The notes under the pieces were generated by a model, which saw only the letters and a program-made list of their open reading frames with translations, did not search any database and was not told the DNA's origin. Below, piece by piece: positions 35,344-44,521 of a DNA stretch of 50,289 nt. The stretch spans positions 1 through 50,289 of the forward strand of contig JALCRK010000024.1 of the NCBI GenBank assembly GCA_022652485.1. Reading direction: 5' to 3'. The position numbers were made by a program, and so were the translations under genes. This DNA is from Sphingobium sp. (GTDB taxonomy: Bacteria > Pseudomonadota > Alphaproteobacteria > Sphingomonadales > Sphingomonadaceae). How positions within the stretch are numbered: position 1 is the first letter of the stretch; each line of letters begins with the position of its first letter.

Positions 35344-36519
35344 ATGCGCCTCTTGCAGCTCTGCACACGCTTCCCGCCGGGCGGCATTCAGCGCCACGTC
35401 ATCGACCTGACGCTGGGCCTGCGCGCGCGGGGCAACGACGTGTGGATCGCGGGCACGCGGGGCGCGTGGATGAGCGAGGAGATCGACCCGCGCTTCCACC
35501 ATATCGATGTGCACAATGTCGCAGGCGAAGGCGGCTCCACCCCGCGCCGCCTGTGGACCGCATTCAGAAGCGGGCTGGCGCTGCGCAAGGTGCTGAAGGC
35601 AGAGCGTATCCAATTGGTCCACGCCCATGAGAGCGCCCCCGCGCTGGTGGCGTGGGTAGCAACGCGAGGGCTAAGAGTGATTTCGAGCCAGATGAATCCA
35701 TCTGGCGGCTCGGAGATCACGCACAAAAAACGCATTCCGGTGTTCGTCACCTTTCACGGCGCGGAGCCGGAACGCATCTCCGAGTTCGGCAAGATCGCGC
35801 GGCTGTGCGCCGATCTCATCATCACGCCGAGCCACAACAGCGCGCGCGATCTCATGACCCAGGGGGGCGTGCCGGAAAGCATGGTCAAGGTGATGGGTCT
35901 TGGCGTACAGCAGAAGCCGCGCCCGCCGGCTGAAGATGTGAAAAAGCTGCGCGCAGAGCTGCTGGACACCGAGGGCAAGGCGCTGATCGTCACCGTCGCC
36001 CGCCTCGCGCACCAGAAGGCGATCGACCATCTGATCCTCGCAGCCAAACAGGCGCTCAAGGTCAACCCCGCCTTGCGCTTCGTCGTGGTCGGCGACGGCC
36101 CGCAGCGCGAGCAGGCGCAGCATTGGCTGGCAGAGGCTGGCGTGAGCGATGCCGTCCGCTTCATCGGCCATAGCGACAACGCCCCGCTCTATATGGCGGC
36201 GGCAGACCTTTTCTTCCTGCCCTCGCGCTGGGAATCTCTTCCCATCACCATCGTCGAGGCGTTTCAGCAAGCGACGCCGGTGCTCGCCACCGATACGGCA
36301 GGCGTGACGGAACTGGTGGACGAGAGCGTCGGCGCCGTTGTCCCAATCGGCGACATCGAGGCGATGGCGGCACACCTCATCGCGCTGACATCGGACCGGG
36401 AACGCCTTGCAGCCTTGTCCGAGGCGGCGCTCGCCCGTGCGGGGCATGAGCGCTTCTCCCCGCCACATGTGCAGGCAGCGTTCGAAGGGCTTTATGCTGA
36501 ATGGCTGGGCCGGAAATGA
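35344..36519 (+). CDS. Glycosyltransferase family 4
   Basis: A 391-residue GT-B fold glycosyltransferase. The N-terminal domain has CTRFPPGGIQRHVIDLTLGL and LVHAHESAPALVAW. The C-terminal domain has VARLAHQKAIDHLILA, VVVGDGPQREQ and the E-x7-E motif in SRWESLPITIVEAFQ, then ATDTAGVTELV. It is retaining and cytoplasmic. The ribosome-binding site is AAGGG at 7-8 bases. Its stop codon overlaps the next gene (ATGA). Donor unknown; the adjacent UDP-uronate or UDP-xylose supply is a natural guess. Confidence 0.9.
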   Translation: MRLLQLCTRFPPGGIQRHVIDLTLGLRARGNDVWIAGTRGAWMSEEIDPRFHHIDVHNVAGEGGSTPRRLWTAFRSGLALRKVLKAERIQLVHAHESAPALVAWVATRGLRVISSQMNPSGGSEITHKKRIPVFVTFHGAEPERISEFGKIARLCADLIITPSHNSARDLMTQGGVPESMVKVMGLGVQQKPRPPAEDVKKLRAELLDTEGKALIVTVARLAHQKAIDHLILAAKQALKVNPALRFVVVGDGPQREQAQHWLAEAGVSDAVRFIGHSDNAPLYMAAADLFFLPSRWESLPITIVEAFQQATPVLATDTAGVTELVDESVGAVVPIGDIEAMAAHLIALTSDRERLAALSEAALARAGHERFSPPHVQAAFEGLYAEWLGRK

Positions 36520-37568
36520 ACTGGCAGGGGCGCGCGGCGCTCGTGACCGGAGGGACCGGATTTATCGGTGGGGCGCTGGTCGCGCGGCTGGCGGAACTGG
36601 GCGCGCAGGTGATCGTGCCGACGCGGAACCGGGCGCGGATCGGGGAATGCGGCCATCCCCATGTCCGTCATATTCACTCAGCAGATATGGTGGCCGCATT
36701 GGCCGAGGTAAGCGCGGTCTTCAACCTCGCTTATGATTTCCGCCGCTCGGCTGAGGAGAACATGGCGCTCTACGCCAAAACTGCCGATGCCTGCGCGGCG
36801 GCGAAGGTGCCGATGCTGGTGCAGGCAAGCTCCATCGCCGTCTATGACGACTGGCCGGTGCGGGATGTAACCGAAGCCTCGCCCTGCGACGGGCCTGGGC
36901 ATGACTACAAGATCGCCAAGCGCGCGATCGAGCGGGACATCGCGGCGCGCGTCTCGGCGGGTCAGTTCGATGCGGTGATCCTGCAACCCACCATCGTCTA
37001 TGGCCCCGGCTCCGCGCAATGGGTCGACGCGCTGGTGGAAAAGATGGCAGGCGGAAGCGTCATCCTGCCCGAAAACGGAGACGGCCTGTGCAACGGCCTC
37101 TATATCGACGATCTGGTGAACGCGTTCATCGCGGCGGCAGGTCTGGAACGCGGCAATGCCGAGCGGTTCATCGTCTCCGGCCCTCAGCCTTTCCTTTGGA
37201 ATACGCTGTTCACCTCCTATGCCGAGGCGTGCGGGGCCGAGATCCTGTACGAGAAGGTCGTGCCCTACGTGCCGTCAGCGCCCCGCCCCTCTTCACGGCT
37301 CTCCGCACTGGTGCGATATGCCAGCGCCACCGCCGCCGGGCTAATCGGCACTGCGCGGCTGGAGGCTCTGCGCGCCCGTCTGATGGCGCTGAAACCTGGC
37401 CCGCGCATATTCATGCCCGCATCGGAAAATCCCCGGCTGTATCTGTCGCGTGGCATTGCCAGCACCGAGAAGATGCGCGCCCAGCTCCATCAGCCGCAGA
37501 TCGGCGCTGAGGAAGGACTCCGCCGCACGCAGGCCTATATCCGCGCGAAATACGCGTCCAAAGGCTGA
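36516..37568 (+). CDS. NAD(P)-dependent epimerase/dehydratase family protein
   Basis: About 350 residues of the extended SDR fold. VTGGTGFIGGALVARLAELG is the dinucleotide-binding loop; ASSIAVYDDWPVRD carries the catalytic Ser, and HDYKIAKRAIE the Tyr-x3-Lys. The C-terminal part is long, with no clear substrate signature. It may make or reduce a nucleotide sugar of the locus. The start is the ATG overlapping the upstream GT4 stop codon; a longer frame beginning at 36501 is possible. It ends 3 bases from the convergent GMC gene. Confidence 0.82.
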   Translation: MNWQGRAALVTGGTGFIGGALVARLAELGAQVIVPTRNRARIGECGHPHVRHIHSADMVAALAEVSAVFNLAYDFRRSAEENMALYAKTADACAAAKVPMLVQASSIAVYDDWPVRDVTEASPCDGPGHDYKIAKRAIERDIAARVSAGQFDAVILQPTIVYGPGSAQWVDALVEKMAGGSVILPENGDGLCNGLYIDDLVNAFIAAAGLERGNAERFIVSGPQPFLWNTLFTSYAEACGAEILYEKVVPYVPSAPRPSSRLSALVRYASATAAGLIGTARLEALRARLMALKPGPRIFMPASENPRLYLSRGIASTEKMRAQLHQPQIGAEEGLRRTQAYIRAKYASKG

Positions 37569-37571
37569 TCT

Positions 37572-39107
37572 TCAGGCTTCTGAGGCGATGCGGTGCGCGT
37601 TCGCCATCACGGAGAATGTGATCGTTGGCGCGGGGATCGTCGGGAAAACCGATGCATCAACAATATGCGTGCGCTTCAGACCCTTGGGCCGACCCAGCAC
37701 ATCGCACTCGCCCTTGATCGGGCTTTCGCGCATGGGAAGGGAACCGCCGCAATGGAAGCTGCTGCCCAAAGTGCCGGGGCGAAGCAGCGGCGTCAGCGGC
37801 ACCAGCCCCGCTGCCCATGCTGCCTTGGCGATCCGGCGCCTGACGCGCGCTATGGCCTCCCCGGTGCGGGGGTTCTCGATCCGGTGATAGATCAGCCGCT
37901 CTCCCACCAGCCGCGCGCCGATTGCGGGTGACACGCTGCTGTGCAGGAAGGGCTGCGCGACGATCAGGCGGCGGCTCAGCGCTTCGATCAGCGGCTTTGC
38001 GACCCCCGCGAACGGCCCGAAGCGCTGGGCCATATCAGGAGCATATGTGTCGTTGTAAGTATAGAGTTGGGCATGGACGACATGGCGCTCCACCTCCGGA
38101 GCGTCGATAGCCCAGAAAGCCTGTGCTAGCGTATGACGCGGCTCCTGCGCCGGGTCGGGCGTGGACCAGCGGTGGAGCATCGGGAGATAGAAATGCTGGC
38201 TGTCCTGGATCACCACCTCGTGTCCGACCAGCCCCAGCGCGGAGAGCACCAGCCGCGTCGTCGGCAATACGCCCGCCGCGATGAACAGCCGCTCCGCCTC
38301 GAATGTGCCTGTGCTGGTGGCAAGCGTGACGCCGCCGCCATGCTCGGCGAAGCCCTGCACGATCACCCCGCCCTGATAGCGGAGTGTCCCTGCCGCAGCC
38401 ATCTTCTCCACCGCATCACCCGCGTTGAAGATCAGGCCATAGGGACAGCCATAGAGGCACATTGCGCAAGCGCGGCAGCCGGGCGCGATCGCCTGACGCG
38501 AGGCGCCGAAGTGCACGCCCATATCGGAGAGCCTGCCGCGCTTAGCCTCCATCCGGGCGAGCAGTTCGCGCGCCTGTGCGCTTTGCGGCAGCGGACGATC
38601 TTCGCCGATGGTGACGCCGGTATAGAAATCCGCCAGCCCGTCCCGCGCCGCCGCCATGCCGACGAGCGGCGCGATCGCCTGATAATGCGGTGCAAGGTCC
38701 GCGAGGCCTATCGGCCAGCCCTCGAAATCTTGGCGATGATAAGGCAGCACTGACGCGCCCCAACCGTTCGACAGGCCACCCCTGGCAAAGGAAGGCTTAA
38801 GTCCGTGCACGCCCCCGTTGTCCGCGAAATTTTCCAGACCCGGGGGCAAGCGGAACAGGAAATCCGAACCGAACGGGCGGATGCTATCGCTCTTTTCGGA
38901 GCGCCGCACGGCTCCGATGGCGTCGCGGTCTGAACCGGGCCAACCCGCCGGTTCCACACTCCCCATGCGGTTGCGCAAATCCCGCGCGTCGGCCTCCATC
39001 TCGACCCCGGCATCGAGCACAAGGACATCGCGGCCCTGCGCGACCCGCGCATGTGCCGTTGCCAGCCCGCTCGGCCCGGAGCCGATGATAATATCCTGCG
39101 CTTTCAA
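37572..39107 (-). CDS. GMC-type oxidoreductase with a four-cysteine, ferredoxin-like motif
   Basis: A 511-residue flavoprotein of GMC type. The N-terminal IIGSGPSGLATAHA loop and the C-terminal GSSFHCGGSLPM with IDASVFPTIPAPTITF-like ending (here VDASVFPTIPAPTITFSV) are GMC marks. In the middle lies CRACAMCLYGCPYG (C-x2-C-x2-C-x3-C-P), the arrangement of a [4Fe-4S] ferredoxin motif, which GMC enzymes normally lack. It may oxidise a glycan or lipid-linked sugar hydroxyl, passing electrons through the cluster. No signal peptide is seen. Translation appears to begin at TTG; no downstream in-frame ATG precedes the FAD loop. It is the only minus-strand gene between the two plus-strand operons. Confidence 0.75.
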   Translation of the reverse strand: MKAQDIIIGSGPSGLATAHARVAQGRDVLVLDAGVEMEADARDLRNRMGSVEPAGWPGSDRDAIGAVRRSEKSDSIRPFGSDFLFRLPPGLENFADNGGVHGLKPSFARGGLSNGWGASVLPYHRQDFEGWPIGLADLAPHYQAIAPLVGMAAARDGLADFYTGVTIGEDRPLPQSAQARELLARMEAKRGRLSDMGVHFGASRQAIAPGCRACAMCLYGCPYGLIFNAGDAVEKMAAAGTLRYQGGVIVQGFAEHGGGVTLATSTGTFEAERLFIAAGVLPTTRLVLSALGLVGHEVVIQDSQHFYLPMLHRWSTPDPAQEPRHTLAQAFWAIDAPEVERHVVHAQLYTYNDTYAPDMAQRFGPFAGVAKPLIEALSRRLIVAQPFLHSSVSPAIGARLVGERLIYHRIENPRTGEAIARVRRRIAKAAWAAGLVPLTPLLRPGTLGSSFHCGGSLPMRESPIKGECDVLGRPKGLKRTHIVDASVFPTIPAPTITFSVMANAHRIASEA

Positions 39108-39163
39108 ATCGTCGCCCCGTGATTGTAACGGAATATTTAGGCTGTTAGGTCTTATGCCTTAAA

Positions 39164-39208
39164 GCATCGCGCGAAAAAGTGGGAACCGGTTTTTCGCAAT
39201 CGCGATGC
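39164..39208. repeat. Palindromic intergenic repeat
   Basis: GCATCGCG and CGAAAAA at the left pair with TTTTTCG and CGCGATGC at the right, around a GTGGGAACCGG centre. The arms are 8 and 7 bp, separated by CAAT on one side. This GAAAAAGTGGGAACCGGTTTTTC-type element is common in alphaproteobacterial intergenic regions. It lies between the divergent GMC and sulfotransferase genes. Confidence 0.65.
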
Positions 39209-39259
39209 GAATGCAAATGCGGAGCGTGCAAAACACGCCTTAAGGGGGCACCGCAACCA

Positions 39260-40165
39260 ATGGCTAAAACGCCGACATTCATGATCATCGGCGCGGCGCG
39301 CAGCGGCACGACCGCGCTCTATGATCTCGTCCGCCAGCATCCGGACGTGTTCATGAGCGCGATCAAGGAACCCAATTATTTCGCGTTCGAGGGCGAACCG
39401 CTCGACTGGCATGGGCCGGGGAACGAGTTTGTCAACAATTCGGTGGCGCGCTGGGAGGAGTATACCGCCCTGTTCGCCGATGCGCCGGATGGGATGGCGA
39501 TGGGCGAGGCATCCCCGCTCTATCTCTGGGCTCCGCAAGCACCACAGCGGATCAGGGCGCGCCTGCCGGATGTGAAAATGATCGCGGTGCTGCGCAATCC
39601 GATAGAGCAGGCATTCTCGCATTATCTCTATGCCCGCGCGCAGATGATCGAGCCGCTGGATGATTTCGATGCCGCGCTCAAGGCCGAACCGGAGCGCCTT
39701 GCCGCCCACTGGCAACCCCTGTTCCAATATTCGACCTTCCCGCGCTATGCCGAACAGCTCGCGCGCTATAATGCGGAATTTCCAAAGGAGCAGCTCCAAA
39801 TATTCCTCTATGAGGATTATCGCGGCGATCCCAAGACGATGCTGTCGCGCATCTACGACTTCATCGGCGTCGATCCCGCCTTCGTGCCTGACCTCAGCCA
39901 CGAGACGAACATGGGCGGGCAACCCCGCCACCAATGGCTGCAAAATCTGGTGATGCGCCCCAACCCGATCGCAAGCCTTGCCGCATTGGTGGTGCCGGAA
40001 AGCGCACGCCGCACGATCCGCGACATGGTGTCGCGCCGCAACCTCGCGCGCGACACCATGTCTCCCGCAACAAAAGCGTGGTTAACCAACGCTTTGAAGG
40101 ATGACATTTCGCAGTTGCAGGATATGATCGGCCGCGACCTGTCCCACTGGCTGGAGCAAGAGTGA
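39260..40165 (+). CDS. Sulfotransferase-family protein
   Basis: About 301 residues of the PAPS-dependent sulfotransferase fold. The 5'-phosphosulfate loop is IIGAARSGTTALYDLVRQHP, and the 3'-phosphate motif LRNPIEQAFSHYLY. IKEPNYFAF and LYEDYRGDP fit the family. It should transfer sulfate to a hydroxyl of the glycan or of a lipid. The start at MAKTPTF has AAGGGGG 11 bases upstream; an upstream frame would run through the palindromic repeat and was rejected. It heads the second plus-strand operon, and its stop codon overlaps the next gene (GTGA). Confidence 0.88.
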   Translation: MAKTPTFMIIGAARSGTTALYDLVRQHPDVFMSAIKEPNYFAFEGEPLDWHGPGNEFVNNSVARWEEYTALFADAPDGMAMGEASPLYLWAPQAPQRIRARLPDVKMIAVLRNPIEQAFSHYLYARAQMIEPLDDFDAALKAEPERLAAHWQPLFQYSTFPRYAEQLARYNAEFPKEQLQIFLYEDYRGDPKTMLSRIYDFIGVDPAFVPDLSHETNMGGQPRHQWLQNLVMRPNPIASLAALVVPESARRTIRDMVSRRNLARDTMSPATKAWLTNALKDDISQLQDMIGRDLSHWLEQE

Positions 40166-41412
40166 CCCCGCTGAACATCGCCATGCTGACCACTTTTTAC
40201 CCCCCCTATAATTTTGGGGGGGACGGGATCGGCATCCGGCGTCTGGCAACCGCACTCGCGGATCGGGGCCACAATATCACCGTCATTCACGATATCGACG
40301 CCTATGTGACGCAAGCGGGGCGCGAGCCCGCGCCGATCGAGATGGATCCCCGCATCGGCGTGGTCGGCCTCAAGACGAAATTCGGCCTGCTCTCGAACCT
40401 GCTGGTGCATCAGTTGGGCCGCCCCGTGGCTCACGCCGCGCAGCTCAGGGACATGCTCGCGCCGGGCAAGTTCGACGTGATCTGGTATCACAACAGCTCG
40501 CTTGTAGGCGGACCGGGGCTGTTCGCGCTGGGCGACCCCTGTGCCGTCCGCATCTATGAGGCGCACGAGCACTGGCTTATCTGCCCCACCCATGTTTTAT
40601 GGAAGGAAAACAGGGAGCTGTGCGAGGATCGTGCCTGCCTGCGTTGCCAGATCAGCTACAAACGCCCGCCACAGCTCTGGCGTGGGACGGATACGATCAA
40701 CCGCGAGGCGGCCCGGGTCGATGCCTTTATCGCCAAGAGCCGGTTCAGCCGCGACAAGCACCGCGCCTTCGGCTTCAAGCGCGAGATGGAGGTGGTGCCC
40801 TATTTCCTGCCGGATATGCCACCGATCACCGGGCAAGCCGCGCCGCACCCCCGCCCCTATTTCCTGTTCGTCGGGCGGCTGGAGAAAATCAAGGGCGTGC
40901 AGGACATCATCCCGGCCTTTTCGGGCAGCGCGGCGGATGGCCCAGACCTCGTCATCGTCGGCGGCGGAGAATATGAGGCGGCGCTGCGCGCTCAGGCGGC
41001 GGGCATGGAGCGCGTCCACTTCACCGGGCGGCTCGCCCCCGAGGCACTCCCGGCCTGGTACAGCAACGCGCGCGCGCTCATCGTCCCCTCGCTCTGCTAC
41101 GAGACCTTCGGCATCATCCTGATCGAGGCTTTTCGGGGCGGCACACCTGTGATCGCGAGGCGGCTTGGCCCCTTCCCGGAGATCGTCGCCAAGGGGGGCG
41201 GGCTGCTGTTTGAAGACGAAACCACCTTACGCGCCGCCATCGCGGAGCTGGGTACGGACCCGGCCCGGCGCGACGCACTGGCCAAGGAGGCGCGAACCGC
41301 CTACGAGGAAAACTGGAAAGAAGACATCGTCATAACCGAATATTTGGATGTTGTGCGTAACGCTGCGCGCGCGAAGGGCAATACACACGTAATTTCGGCA
41401 TTGGAGAATTGA
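40162..41412 (+). CDS. Glycosyltransferase family 4
   Basis: A 416-residue GT-B fold enzyme. The N-terminal donor-acceptor domain has AMLTTFYPPYNFGGDGIGI; the C-terminal domain has LFVGRLEKIKGVQDIIPAF, VIVGGGEYEAAL and the E-x7-E motif in SLCYETFGIILIEAF. The start is GTG overlapping the sulfotransferase stop codon. The first codons carry an unusual C7-TATAATTTT-G7 hairpin that encodes YPPYNFGG. A cysteine pair in CEDRACLRCQISYKR is seen in several GT4 proteins. The sugar donor is unknown. Confidence 0.88.
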   Translation: MTPLNIAMLTTFYPPYNFGGDGIGIRRLATALADRGHNITVIHDIDAYVTQAGREPAPIEMDPRIGVVGLKTKFGLLSNLLVHQLGRPVAHAAQLRDMLAPGKFDVIWYHNSSLVGGPGLFALGDPCAVRIYEAHEHWLICPTHVLWKENRELCEDRACLRCQISYKRPPQLWRGTDTINREAARVDAFIAKSRFSRDKHRAFGFKREMEVVPYFLPDMPPITGQAAPHPRPYFLFVGRLEKIKGVQDIIPAFSGSAADGPDLVIVGGGEYEAALRAQAAGMERVHFTGRLAPEALPAWYSNARALIVPSLCYETFGIILIEAFRGGTPVIARRLGPFPEIVAKGGGLLFEDETTLRAAIAELGTDPARRDALAKEARTAYEENWKEDIVITEYLDVVRNAARAKGNTHVISALEN

Positions 41413-41414
41413 GC

Positions 41415-42425
41415 ATGAGAATCCTCGTAACTGGTGGCGCCGGCTTCATCGGATCACACCTGACCGAGCGTCTGCTGGGCATGGGGCATGGCGTCGTCGT
41501 GCTCGATAACCTCTCGACCGGCGACTTGGCGAACCTCGCCAACTCGAAGGACCACCAGAATTTCGAGATGGTGATCGGCTCGGTGCGCGATCAGGCGTTG
41601 GTGCAGGAGCTGGTGGAGAAATGCGACGCGGTGATTCACCTCGCCGCCGCCGTTGGCGTCAAGCTCATCCTCGAAAAGCCGAGCCTTTCGATCCACACCA
41701 ATGTCAACGGCACGGAAAACATCCTCCACGCCGCCGCCAACGGCAACAAGCTGGTCATCATCGCCTCCACCTCCGAGGTATATGGCAAAGCGGAGAAAGT
41801 GCCGTTCTCCGAGGATGACGACCTTGTGCTGGGCGCGACCGCGAACCTGCGCTGGTCCTACGCCGTCGCCAAGATGCTGGATGAATCGCTCGCCCTCTCC
41901 TACTCCTACGAGAAGCGGCTGCGCTGCATCATCGTACGCCTTTTCAACACCACCGGCCCGCGCCAGACCGGCTATTACGGCATGGTGCTGCCGAATTTCG
42001 TGAGCCAGGCACTGAAGGGCCAGCCGATCACGGTGCACGGCACCGGCGACCAGTCCCGCTGCTTCGGCCATGTCTATGATGCGGTGGAGTCGCTCACCCG
42101 GCTCCTGAACGCGCCCAACGCGATCGGCCATGTGTTCAACGTGGGCAATGATGAGGAAGTCTCAATCTACGGCCTCGCAGAGAAGATCAAGCAGAAGACC
42201 GGCTCCAAGTCCGAGATCGTCAAGAAGCCCTATAGCGAAGTCTATGGCTTCGGCTTCGAGGATATGCAGCGCCGCATCCCCGATGTGCGCAAGCTGGAGC
42301 AGTTCATCGGCTATCGCCCACGCACCTCGCTGGATCAGATCATTGACGACGTGATCGCCGAACAGCGCGCCGCGATGGGCATTGCACCAGTCGCAGACAC
42401 GGGCAAGGACGAAGCCGCGGCCTGA
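41415..42425 (+). CDS. NAD-dependent epimerase/dehydratase (nucleotide-sugar)
   Basis: About 336 residues of the extended SDR superfamily. VTGGAGFIGSHLTERLLG is the NAD loop, IASTSEVYGKAEK carries the active-site Ser/Thr region, and RWSYAVAKMLDE the Tyr-x3-Lys. RLFNTTGPRQTGYYGMVLPNFV and VHGTGDQSRCFGHVYDAV resemble UDP-sugar epimerases and 4,6-dehydratases. Its closest resemblance by eye is UXS-like and UDP-glucose 4-epimerase-like proteins, not dTDP-glucose dehydratases. It makes a further activated sugar. The ATG has GGAG 8 bases upstream, 3 bases beyond the GT4 stop codon. Confidence 0.85.
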   Translation: MRILVTGGAGFIGSHLTERLLGMGHGVVVLDNLSTGDLANLANSKDHQNFEMVIGSVRDQALVQELVEKCDAVIHLAAAVGVKLILEKPSLSIHTNVNGTENILHAAANGNKLVIIASTSEVYGKAEKVPFSEDDDLVLGATANLRWSYAVAKMLDESLALSYSYEKRLRCIIVRLFNTTGPRQTGYYGMVLPNFVSQALKGQPITVHGTGDQSRCFGHVYDAVESLTRLLNAPNAIGHVFNVGNDEEVSIYGLAEKIKQKTGSKSEIVKKPYSEVYGFGFEDMQRRIPDVRKLEQFIGYRPRTSLDQIIDDVIAEQRAAMGIAPVADTGKDEAAA

Positions 42426-42442
42426 TCCGCCGTTGCAATTTT

Positions 42443-44521
42443 TTGCTTGCCGCGATTTCCGAATCGTCAAATGATCCATTTTGGCTGGAATCGCGTTGGG
42501 GGGCGCAGCTGGTGATAGTCGGCTTTCCGATCTGGTTTGCGCTGATGCTGGGCCTGGCGGGTGCGCTGGGCCTTGCCGCAGTGATGCGCCGGAAGGCGAT
42601 ATGGGCTATCTTGAGCGCCTTCGTCGCGGGCAACGCCGGGCAGCTGATGCTGACCGACCCGCTCTGGTTCGGATCGCTGCATCTGAAGCCTCATGGCCTT
42701 GCGCTGTTATATTATGCGCTGATCGCGTATGAGGCGGCGGTCGCGGGGGTGCTGTTGACGCGGCATCGCCGCCTACATCGTCTGATCGCCGGGATCGGGG
42801 CGGTGGGCACCGGGCGCGTCGCTGTGCTGTTCCTGCTGTTGCTCGGCTCCGCCGTCGCGCCGATGGGCTTCATTATCCGGCACGAATATGTCCCGTTCGC
42901 GAAACAGGTGGTAACAAATGCCGGGCTTCTGGTGATCCATGCGGCGGCGCTTTCGGTGCTGGCGATGGGACTGCCCTTCCGCATGTTCAGCCTGCTAGGC
43001 CGGCAGGTGGACGACATCTTGAACTGGCGCGCTCTGCCCCGCGCAGCGGCGCTCTGGGTTTTGGCCGTATCGCTCACGCTTGCCCTCACCGCGTTCGACC
43101 GGATGCCGCGCCTGCCAGACGAGGTGGCTTATCTTTTTCAGGCGAAGATGATCGCGGCGGGGCACCTGGTCCTGCCCGCACCCGGCGGCGCGATGAACGC
43201 GGCGCTCGCTTATGACTGGATCAGTATCGAGGGCGGCAAATGGTTTTCGATCTTCCCGCCAGGCTGGCCGACGGTGCTGGCGCTGGGCATGGCGACGGGC
43301 GTGCCGTTCATCGTCAATCCGCTGCTGGCAGCGCTGGGCATATTGCTGAGCCACCGCTTTGTGACGCGCATAGTTTCGCCACGCCTCGCCGCGCTGGTGA
43401 CACTGCTCCTCTGCGTATCGCCCTGGTATCTGGCAATGGGCGCCTCGCTGATGAGCCATCCGCTGACGCTGGTGCTGGTGCTGGGCGCCTGGCTGTTGCT
43501 GCTCAAGGACAATGGCGCGAGGCTGCTCTGCTGGTTCGGCGCGGGGCTGCTGATGGGCGCACTGTTCCTCACCCGGCCGCTGGAGGGCGTGTTCGTCGGC
43601 GTCGCAACCGGCTTATGGGCCTTGCGGCGCGCCGACCTGAAATTCATGTCCGGCTGGATCGCGGTCGCGGCTTATGGCCTGGGCTGCATCGTGATCGGCG
43701 CGCTGGTGTTCCCCTATAACCAGATGCTGACTGGTAGCGCACTCAGCACCCCGATCGACCAGTATTTCGATCTGCTATGGCACAAGGGTGCGAACCGGCT
43801 CGGCTTCGGCGCGGACATCGGCTCGCCCGACAGCTGGGGCGGGGTCGATATCTGGCGCGGGCACAGCCCGCTGGAGGCACTGATCGCGGGACAGTTCAAC
43901 CTGAAATCCCTCAACGTCGAGCTATTGGGCTGGGCGACGGGATCGCTGCTGCTGCTCTATGTTCATCTGCTCTGGGGCAAAAAGACGCGCATGGACTGGG
44001 CGATGACGGCGCTCATTGCTGTCACCATAGGCGCCTATGCGCTGTACTGGTTCAATGGCGGCTTCTACATCGGCCCGCGCTACTGGTTCATGACCTTGTG
44101 GCCAGCGATCTTTCTATCGGCACGCGGGTTGCAGACGGCGGCGGCGCTGCTGGGCAGCATCGACGCCGAGGAGGCGCGCGAGCGGGTCGGCATGGTGGCG
44201 CTGGTGGCGGGCGCACTCGCCCTGACCACCTTCCTGCCGTGGCGCGCCAGCGAGAAATATCAGGAATTTCGTGGCTTTCATGACGGCTATCGCACGCTTG
44301 CCGCCTCGGGATCAGTCGACAACGCGCTGGTGTTCGTAAAGGCCGGTGATGTGGGCGAATGGGGCAGCGCGTTCATGCTCAACAGCCCGGATCTGAAAGG
44401 CCCGATCTTCCTGCGCGACCTCGGCCCTGCCGCCAATGCCGCGATCGCCGCCCGCTATCCGGGCCGGGTCGTGCGTTATGTGAACGGCAGACGCCAGCCA
44501 GTAGGCATGGAGCGGCCATGA
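42443..44521 (+). CDS. Large polytopic membrane protein, GT-C glycosyltransferase-like
   Basis: About 692 residues with roughly 14 hydrophobic helices. MPRLPDEVAYLFQAKMIAAGHL looks like the acidic, catalytic first loop of GT-C enzymes, and FSIFPPGWPTVLALG with NGGFYIGPRYWFMTLWPAIF fits later family loops. It is placed directly before the HAD-UbiA gene, with an ATGA overlap, suggesting that it uses a polyprenyl-phosphate sugar as donor. The start is uncertain; the frame begins at TTG and no in-frame ATG follows near it. A polymerase or arabinosyltransferase-like role is possible. The call rests on motif pattern. Confidence 0.65.
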   Translation: MLAAISESSNDPFWLESRWGAQLVIVGFPIWFALMLGLAGALGLAAVMRRKAIWAILSAFVAGNAGQLMLTDPLWFGSLHLKPHGLALLYYALIAYEAAVAGVLLTRHRRLHRLIAGIGAVGTGRVAVLFLLLLGSAVAPMGFIIRHEYVPFAKQVVTNAGLLVIHAAALSVLAMGLPFRMFSLLGRQVDDILNWRALPRAAALWVLAVSLTLALTAFDRMPRLPDEVAYLFQAKMIAAGHLVLPAPGGAMNAALAYDWISIEGGKWFSIFPPGWPTVLALGMATGVPFIVNPLLAALGILLSHRFVTRIVSPRLAALVTLLLCVSPWYLAMGASLMSHPLTLVLVLGAWLLLLKDNGARLLCWFGAGLLMGALFLTRPLEGVFVGVATGLWALRRADLKFMSGWIAVAAYGLGCIVIGALVFPYNQMLTGSALSTPIDQYFDLLWHKGANRLGFGADIGSPDSWGGVDIWRGHSPLEALIAGQFNLKSLNVELLGWATGSLLLLYVHLLWGKKTRMDWAMTALIAVTIGAYALYWFNGGFYIGPRYWFMTLWPAIFLSARGLQTAAALLGSIDAEEARERVGMVALVAGALALTTFLPWRASEKYQEFRGFHDGYRTLAASGSVDNALVFVKAGDVGEWGSAFMLNSPDLKGPIFLRDLGPAANAAIAARYPGRVVRYVNGRRQPVGMERP

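Noticed and set aside
37572..39107. Treating the GMC oxidoreductase as a DprE1-type oxidase for the polyprenyl-ribose route
   Set aside because: DprE1 has a different (vanillyl-alcohol-oxidase-type) FAD fold. The GMC motifs here are clear.
39179..39259. N-terminal extension of the sulfotransferase
   Set aside because: It would be translated from the palindromic repeat; the nucleotide-binding loop lies just after MAKTPTF, as in the family.
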